Under the pieces are notes generated by a model that did not search any database, was not told the DNA's origin, and saw only the letters and a list, made by a program, of their open reading frames with translations. This document shows, piece by piece, positions 46,001 to 50,332 of a DNA stretch of 50,332 bases (position 1 is the first letter of the stretch; each line of letters starts with the position of its first letter). Source of the stretch: Aeribacillus composti (GTDB lineage Bacteria; Bacillota; Bacilli; Bacillales; Aeribacillaceae); assembly GCF_007827555.1 (NCBI RefSeq), contig NZ_VISS01000034.1, positions 1 to 50,332 of the forward strand, read 5' to 3'. The translations under genes and the position numbers were made by a program.

Positions 46001-46029
46001 ATGATAATGATTATCAATATCGATGTCAA
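46001..46029 (-). promoter_or_regulatory. sigma-A promoter with embedded Fur box driving the sRNA candidate
   Basis: TTGACA (46029-46024), exactly 17 bp, then TATCAT (46006-46001) on the minus strand. A perfect Fur box TGATAATGATTATCA (46002-46016) covers the spacer and -10, the classic arrangement for Fur repression. The start site would be near 45994. Confidence 0.88.
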
Positions 46030-46141
46030 CACTTTTTATAAAAAAATTTTTCAAAACAAAATTTCCGTAAATTGCAATATTAAATGCAACACTTAATAAA
46101 AAGCCAGAAAACCTATGATTAAATAAAATGGGGAACTTCGG

Positions 46142-46253
46142 GCAACATCACTTGGAGTGGCGGGCATGATAGCCTTGTTAGGCGATGCCGATGTTGTGAC
46201 ATCTGGCTTCTCGGCTAAGGAATCATGCCCGCAGAGGCTCCATGTCAAGTTGC
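46142..46253. repeat. 112-bp nested imperfect palindrome
   Basis: Perfect 11-bp arms GCGGGCATGAT (46160-46170) and ATCATGCCCGC (46222-46232) are extended outward by a partly matched arm (GCAAC..TTGGAG with CTCCA..GTTGC). Inward lie AGCC/GGCT and a perfect 5-bp hairpin GATGT-TGTG-ACATC (46190-46203). It abuts the IS30 remnant. It may be a miniature element, an IS end or a structured RNA; no T-run follows. Confidence 0.7.
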
Positions 46254-47380
46254 TAACCACTTTCCTATCGGATCCCCCTGTTTAAATATCAAGAGGCCAA
46301 CAGAGCCAACTCCTCCTCCAAGCATTCTTGAGGTGTTTTATATCCTAGAATCCACCGTGGAAGTTGATTACACCATGTTTCTGCATAGGAAATGGTTTGA
46401 TCGGAGACAGCGGAAATGGCTTTCCCTTTTGGAATGAAACGGCGTATTAGTCCATTGTAGCGCTCATTCGCACCCCTTTCACAGGAGGTATGGGGTGGGT
46501 GAAATAGATTTTTAGTCTCATCTTTTTCAACGATTTTACTAAGGTCGGCGAATTCAGAGCCATTGTCATCCGTAATGGTTTTGAATATCTTTGTGAACTG
46601 CTCACCATACTTCTTCTTCAAATCGTAAACGGCCCCACGGATGGATGGAGCGTCTTTGGCATTGACTCTTATGATGATCTCATGGCGTGTTTTGCGCTCC
46701 GTAAGAGTCAATAGGGCTTGATCATTTGAATTTTGGCCAATGACTGTATCGATCTCCCAGTGACCGAATTCCTGGCGATCAGCCACTTCAGCCGGGGACG
46801 TTCTTCAATACTCTTGCCTAGAACCTTTTGGTTTTGACGGGAACGCTGCTTCTTGGTGTTTAGCCGGACTTTCATGGGCAAGTCAATATTTTTAACGCCC
46901 AGAAGGTTCATATCAATATAGTTGTCAAGGGTTTTGGTGCAAACGCTGTTTCCTTCAAATAGTCCATGGCGTTTAGCATAACCAGAGACGCCATCGGGTG
47001 ACCATCCTTCTTGAAGGATCTTTGCCTCGACAAACTGGATGAATTCCATAGCGTTATCTAATTTATACTTGGCACCAAAGGATTTCCTATTTTTCTCGTA
47101 GATTACTGGCCTGTATCTGGAAAATAAGCTTCAAACTTTTTACCATCTGTTTTCATTTGGGCAACCGTGCCTCGCTTCAATTCCCGGGAGATCGTGCTTT
47201 TATGGCAGCCTACTGCATCAGCAATGGCTTGCATGGACTTTCCCTCTGCACGCAGCGCAGCGATCTTTCCGTGGTCAAAGGATGTCAGATGTTTAAAACG
47301 ACGTTTAACTGTGATAGAATGGAATTGAGCCATTGATAAACCCTCCGTTATGATTGTGTTTTCGTTCAACTCAAAACATC
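46241..47380 (-). mobile_element. IS30-family insertion sequence, decayed
   Basis: About 1.14 kb containing a minus-strand IS30-type transposase broken by two frameshifts. The ends are tentative: CATGTCAAGTTGCTAACCAC on the left resembles the inverse of GATGTTTTGAGTTGAACGAAAAC-like bases on the right (47361-47380 region) only imperfectly. I could not see a target duplication. It separates the iron/sRNA region from the AT-rich exporter genes. Confidence 0.6.
46289..47333 (-). pseudogene. IS30-family transposase, two frameshifts
   Basis: The frame starts at ATG 47333 (GGAGGG upstream) with an IS30 helix-turn-helix (SMQAIADAVGCHKSTISRELKRG). It breaks near 47105 where one base seems missing after FPDTG, resumes as KYKLDNAMEFIQF, and shifts again near 46795-46805 into the catalytic domain. 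That domain keeps the DDE residues (HWEIDTVIG, TDDNGSEF, and Glu in ERGANERYNGLIRRFIPKG). Joined, it would be about 345 residues, normal for the family. It is inactive as written unless the two breaks are sequencing errors. Confidence 0.85.
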
Positions 47381-47416
47381 TTTCTTTTGCTAGTGAAATA
47401 TTCTTAAAAATCCTTC

Positions 47417-47998
47417 CTATCTCCATATTTTTTTATAAACTAAAAAATCTGTAATATCTGGAGTAATGTAAAACTCTATTAGAGCTGAAACTCCAAGTAA
47501 AATAAAAATTAAAATAAGCCCAACAAGTACTCCTTTTATTTCCTGCATATTAATAAACTTTTTCTTTTTTTGACGAAACATTAAAATTGCGTTTCTTAGA
47601 AATAGAAAACCTAATCCACCCGAAATTATAATTGCTAAATACTCAGTAATTCCGTGTGGCAATACTAAGAGTAAAGTCTTCCAAAAATCACCTAAATAAT
47701 TCATAGAAACTTTTATAGCTCCGCCCAAAACAACTCCATTAATGAATAATACATAAATACTTGATAGCCCAAAACTTATCATTCCAATAACATTTAAATA
47801 GCTAATCATTAAATTATTAAAAAAATAATCATAGAACTCTTTTGGTCTATCATTACTTATACGTTCAATTTCTGTAACTGAATAATCAGTAAATATATAA
47901 CCTACAATTAATCCAAAATTAAAAATAAAAGCCGACACTAAAAACAGCCATTTAAATATCCAAATGTTAGTTAGATAGTTTCGGATTCTTTTATTCAT
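47417..47998 (-). CDS. SpoIIM/DUF95-family membrane protein
   Basis: A 193-residue hydrophobic protein with about five to six membrane segments. The core reads FINGVVLGGAIKVSMNY, then VLPHGITEYLAIIISGGLGFLFL (about residues 111-133), the conserved LPHGxxE motif of the SpoIIM (formerly DUF95) family. Members occur in sporulation, in ABC-linked operons and in circular-bacteriocin export and immunity clusters. It overlaps the ATPase gene by 8 nt. GC content is far below the window average. The IS30 element lies directly after its stop, but the C terminus looks complete. Confidence 0.85.
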   Translation of the reverse strand: MNKRIRNYLTNIWIFKWLFLVSAFIFNFGLIVGYIFTDYSVTEIERISNDRPKEFYDYFFNNLMISYLNVIGMISFGLSSIYVLFINGVVLGGAIKVSMNYLGDFWKTLLLVLPHGITEYLAIIISGGLGFLFLRNAILMFRQKKKKFINMQEIKGVLVGLILIFILLGVSALIEFYITPDITDFLVYKKIWR

Positions 47999-48656
47999 TT
48001 TTAAATAACTCCATTAAGTTTTTATCTGTTACTTCTCTTAAAGTTTTATCTGTTAGAAAATATATTTTATCGCTTATTTGTTCTACAAAGTCTAAGGTAT
48101 GAGAAGAAAATAGAACACTACCATATTTCTCGGAATAGTATTTTAAAGCATCCATTAATTTAATACAGCTAGTAGGATCTAGTCCATTAAATGGTTCGTC
48201 AAGAATAATTAATTTAGGTTTTAATAATAAAGCTACTATTATGGCAATTTTCATTTTCATCCCTTTAGAGTAGTCTCTAATTAACATATCCGCATTATCT
48301 TTTAAATCAAAGTAATTAAGCATTGATTGAATTTCTTCATTTGAGATTTCTTTAGAATAAAGAGATGAAACAAATTCGATATACTCTATTCCTTTTAAAT
48401 ATTCATGAACTAACATAGTATCTGGTATAAAAAATAATTCGTTAAAATATTTTACATCATTTGGAGTTCTATCATTAAAAGTAACTTCACCTTCAGAAAA
48501 ATTTATTAGTCCACATATAATATTAAATAATGTAGTTTTCCCTGCACCATTCTTACCTACTAAACCTACAATTTGATATCTATCTACAGTTAGATTAATA
48601 TCATGTAAAATCAGATTTCCATCAATTGAAAAGCTAATATCTCTAACTTTTAACAA
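47991..48656 (-). CDS. ABC transporter ATPase of AT-rich exporter
   Basis: An ATPase of about 221 residues with Walker A GKNGAGKT, the unusual signature YSKGMKMKIAI in place of LSGGQ, and Walker B LIILDEPFNGLDP. The SKGM signature is common in ABC-2/bacteriocin-type exporters. The start is uncertain: TTG at 48656 has a weak purine-rich site upstream and a 14-nt overlap with the permease gene, while the first in-frame ATG (48692) has none. It is translationally coupled to genes on both sides. Confidence 0.88.
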   Translation of the reverse strand: MLKVRDISFSIDGNLILHDINLTVDRYQIVGLVGKNGAGKTTLFNIICGLINFSEGEVTFNDRTPNDVKYFNELFFIPDTMLVHEYLKGIEYIEFVSSLYSKEISNEEIQSMLNYFDLKDNADMLIRDYSKGMKMKIAIIVALLLKPKLIILDEPFNGLDPTSCIKLMDALKYYSEKYGSVLFSSHTLDFVEQISDKIYFLTDKTLREVTDKNLMELFKNE

Positions 48657-50292
48657 CTTGCTCACTCTCTCTTTCGTCAACTCTAAAAACATTTAATCGA
48701 ATGTAAGGTAATTTAAGTTTGATTAATTTATAAACTAATAGGGAATAGATTAGGTTAATTAATATTGTAATAGTGAAGAAAAAGTATATATTCTTTATCA
48801 ATAGATATAATACTACTTCCAGCCCTAGACTTATGAATGTTAATATATTTGCTGAAATTTTAGCCTTTGTAGACGGTAGTAATGTAACTTGTTGTCTTTT
48901 AAATTTTGGATAAGTAACACTACTCAAGTAGTAAATTAAGTTAAATAGTATAACTTGCCCGATAATGATGATTAGTATAAAAATAAAATAGATGAAATCA
49001 ATAGGGACTATTAATAAAAAGAACGGTATTATGAAAATTATTAAAATTATATTAAATATGCTCGTTAAAAAAATTTGACTAAATATTACCTCTGAATATT
49101 TTATTCCCGACAATTTGAATAAGAAGAATCTTTCACCATAAAAATCAACACATACTAAAAAACAATATGTGTCAATTACCATCTTTACGATATAACCTGT
49201 TAAAATCAAATAAAAAATCAATGAGTATTCATATATTGTTTCGGGTATTTGAAACATTAATATAATTGTGATAATCGTGATGCTAACAATAGTACTAATA
49301 AGAGGTATATAAGTTATAGCGATCTCCTGTTTTTTTTGCCTCATCATATATAGCCAGATTATTTTCATAATGTTAATCTTTTTGTTTTTGTTTGTAAAAT
49401 GATTAGTTTTATAAGTAAATTTCTTTTTTTTCTTTACATTATCTAAAAAAATATCTCTTTTAATGTACTCACTGCTATATATAATTATAAGAGTTATAAA
49501 TAAAATAATAAGTGAGATTACATATAAGAATACTTGGTTCTCAAAAATTAAAGTAACTTTCTGAATTGGGACCAATAATAGATATTTCTGGACTGTAGAT
49601 GATATTGATATATTATTTAGTGCATTACTTTCAACGAAAATAAAGTGTAAGAATAGTAATACAGTAAAAAGATTTTTAATGAGTGATAAACAAAATATTA
49701 TAAAATTTACAAATGTCTGTTTTATAAAGGAATAGTAAAAAAATATCAGTTTCAAGAGAAGAATTCCTATAATTAGATTAACAGAAAGAATAATACTAAT
49801 TAGTGATCGAATTCCTATAGAATATAAATACATTCCAATTCCAATTGTAACTGTTATAGCTATGAACAATTCAATGAGTATAATTCTTTCAAAGTACTTT
49901 AACAACAATATTAGCTTTGGAGATAATGGTTTAGTTAGTAAAAAATTTAAATCATTATTTACTTTTTGTTTTTTATTAGAACTAACCAATGCTGTATTTA
50001 TTCCAGATGACAAAAAAGTAAATACTAATACAAGTACTAAGTAGGTTTTTGATGTATCACTTAATATATTTGTGTTCAATTGATAGAAAAGAAAAATGCT
50101 ACCAATAAACAACAAAATGAATATCCCTATTAATACTGCTTTAAGAGTTTTAAAGGGAATAATTAATCTATTAAATTTGTAATATACATAGGATTTCTGT
50201 CTGAATAGTAAATAATTGTAGAACGTTTTCATACCTTTATTGTAATGCACCCCTTTGTCAAGACACAAATTGATAATATTTAAGTTATCCAT
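48643..50292 (-). CDS. large ABC exporter permease-like membrane protein
   Basis: A 549-residue protein with 12 or more hydrophobic segments in two halves, separated by a basic linker (KKKKKFTYKTNHFTNKNKK, about residues 287-305). Overall it looks like a putative ABC exporter of the SkfF type, but I do not recognise a specific orthologue. Very rich in Ile, Leu, Phe, Lys and Asn with AT-rich codons. ATG at 50292 follows AGGAGAGA; a second possible start, MKTFYNYLLFRQ, lies at codon 21 (50232). It is the first of three overlapping genes and the cluster may continue beyond the right edge. Confidence 0.8.
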   Translation of the reverse strand: MDNLNIINLCLDKGVHYNKGMKTFYNYLLFRQKSYVYYKFNRLIIPFKTLKAVLIGIFILLFIGSIFLFYQLNTNILSDTSKTYLVLVLVFTFLSSGINTALVSSNKKQKVNNDLNFLLTKPLSPKLILLLKYFERIILIELFIAITVTIGIGMYLYSIGIRSLISIILSVNLIIGILLLKLIFFYYSFIKQTFVNFIIFCLSLIKNLFTVLLFLHFIFVESNALNNISISSTVQKYLLLVPIQKVTLIFENQVFLYVISLIILFITLIIIYSSEYIKRDIFLDNVKKKKKFTYKTNHFTNKNKKINIMKIIWLYMMRQKKQEIAITYIPLISTIVSITIITIILMFQIPETIYEYSLIFYLILTGYIVKMVIDTYCFLVCVDFYGERFFLFKLSGIKYSEVIFSQIFLTSIFNIILIIFIIPFFLLIVPIDFIYFIFILIIIIGQVILFNLIYYLSSVTYPKFKRQQVTLLPSTKAKISANILTFISLGLEVVLYLLIKNIYFFFTITILINLIYSLLVYKLIKLKLPYIRLNVFRVDERESEQVVKS

Positions 50293-50332
50293 TCTCTCCT
50301 TTCGCTATGAATGTGGTGCGTGTGCGATAAAG

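Noticed and set aside
46177-46183. GTTAGGC inside the palindrome, resembling an integron attC core site
   Set aside because: No matching RYYYAAC partner is placed at the other end, no integrase or cassette genes are nearby, and the host group rarely carries integrons.
1-50332. CRISPR arrays, tRNA or rRNA genes, phage genes
   Set aside because: No regularly spaced direct repeats, no tRNA-like cloverleaf or rRNA sequence and no phage structural genes were noticed on either strand.

Overview
The window reads as the chromosome of a Bacillaceae species, possibly a thermophile of the Aeribacillus / Parageobacillus / Bacillus smithii kind (an inference, not a species call). Reasons: AGGAGG-type ribosome sites, many GTG/TTG starts, Fur, TnrA/GlnR and SigL type sites, a TPP riboswitch, and a run of genes in the order of the Bacillus subtilis yku region (ykuV, ahpA/ykuU, mscS/ykuT, dapL/ykuR, dapH/ykuQ, ccpC, darB/ykuL, abbA). 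Almost everything lies on the minus strand, so operons read from high to low coordinate.

(1) 277-15133 is a fatty-acid or acyl-CoA catabolism locus. It holds a sigma-54 (SigL) activator with a PAS domain, a near-consensus -24/-12 promoter, three acyl-CoA dehydrogenases, ETF alpha and beta, an acyl-CoA ligase, two short-chain dehydrogenases, a split MaoC-type hydratase pair and two thiolases. The hydration and second oxidation steps are supplied by MaoC and SDR proteins instead of a crotonase/FadB protein, which suggests an (R)-hydroxyacyl-CoA route.

(2) 15349-25956 is a complete urea system: urea ABC importer urtABCDE, urease ureABC, accessory genes ureEFGD and nickel permease ureH. TnrA/GlnR-like boxes lie in front of urtA and ureA. 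At ureA one box is centred 50 bp upstream of the predicted start site and another sits on it.

(3) 26293-32055 is a TPP-riboswitch-controlled thiamine-precursor salvage operon. It carries an M20 deformylase-like gene (ylmB) split by a one-base frameshift, two TenA paralogues, and the YkoE/YkoD/YkoC ECF importer.

(4) 32125-40907 is the yku-like block: redox proteins, a mechanosensitive channel, lysine/diaminopimelate acetylase-pathway genes, CcpC, a 14-helix drug exporter, DarB and the small AbrB antirepressor AbbA. It is followed by about 1 kb of decayed DNA.

(5) 41959-46029 is a Fur-controlled iron-siderophore ABC importer. Directly upstream is a second Fur-box promoter driving what looks like a roughly 120-nt non-coding RNA with a C-rich stretch and a strong terminator, a good candidate for an FsrA-type iron-sparing sRNA.

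(6) 46142-50292 holds a long imperfect palindrome, a frameshifted IS30-family element and a very AT-rich three-gene ABC/SpoIIM-domain exporter that looks horizontally acquired and continues toward or beyond the window edge. The sRNA candidate and this AT-rich cluster are the two least ordinary parts of the window.
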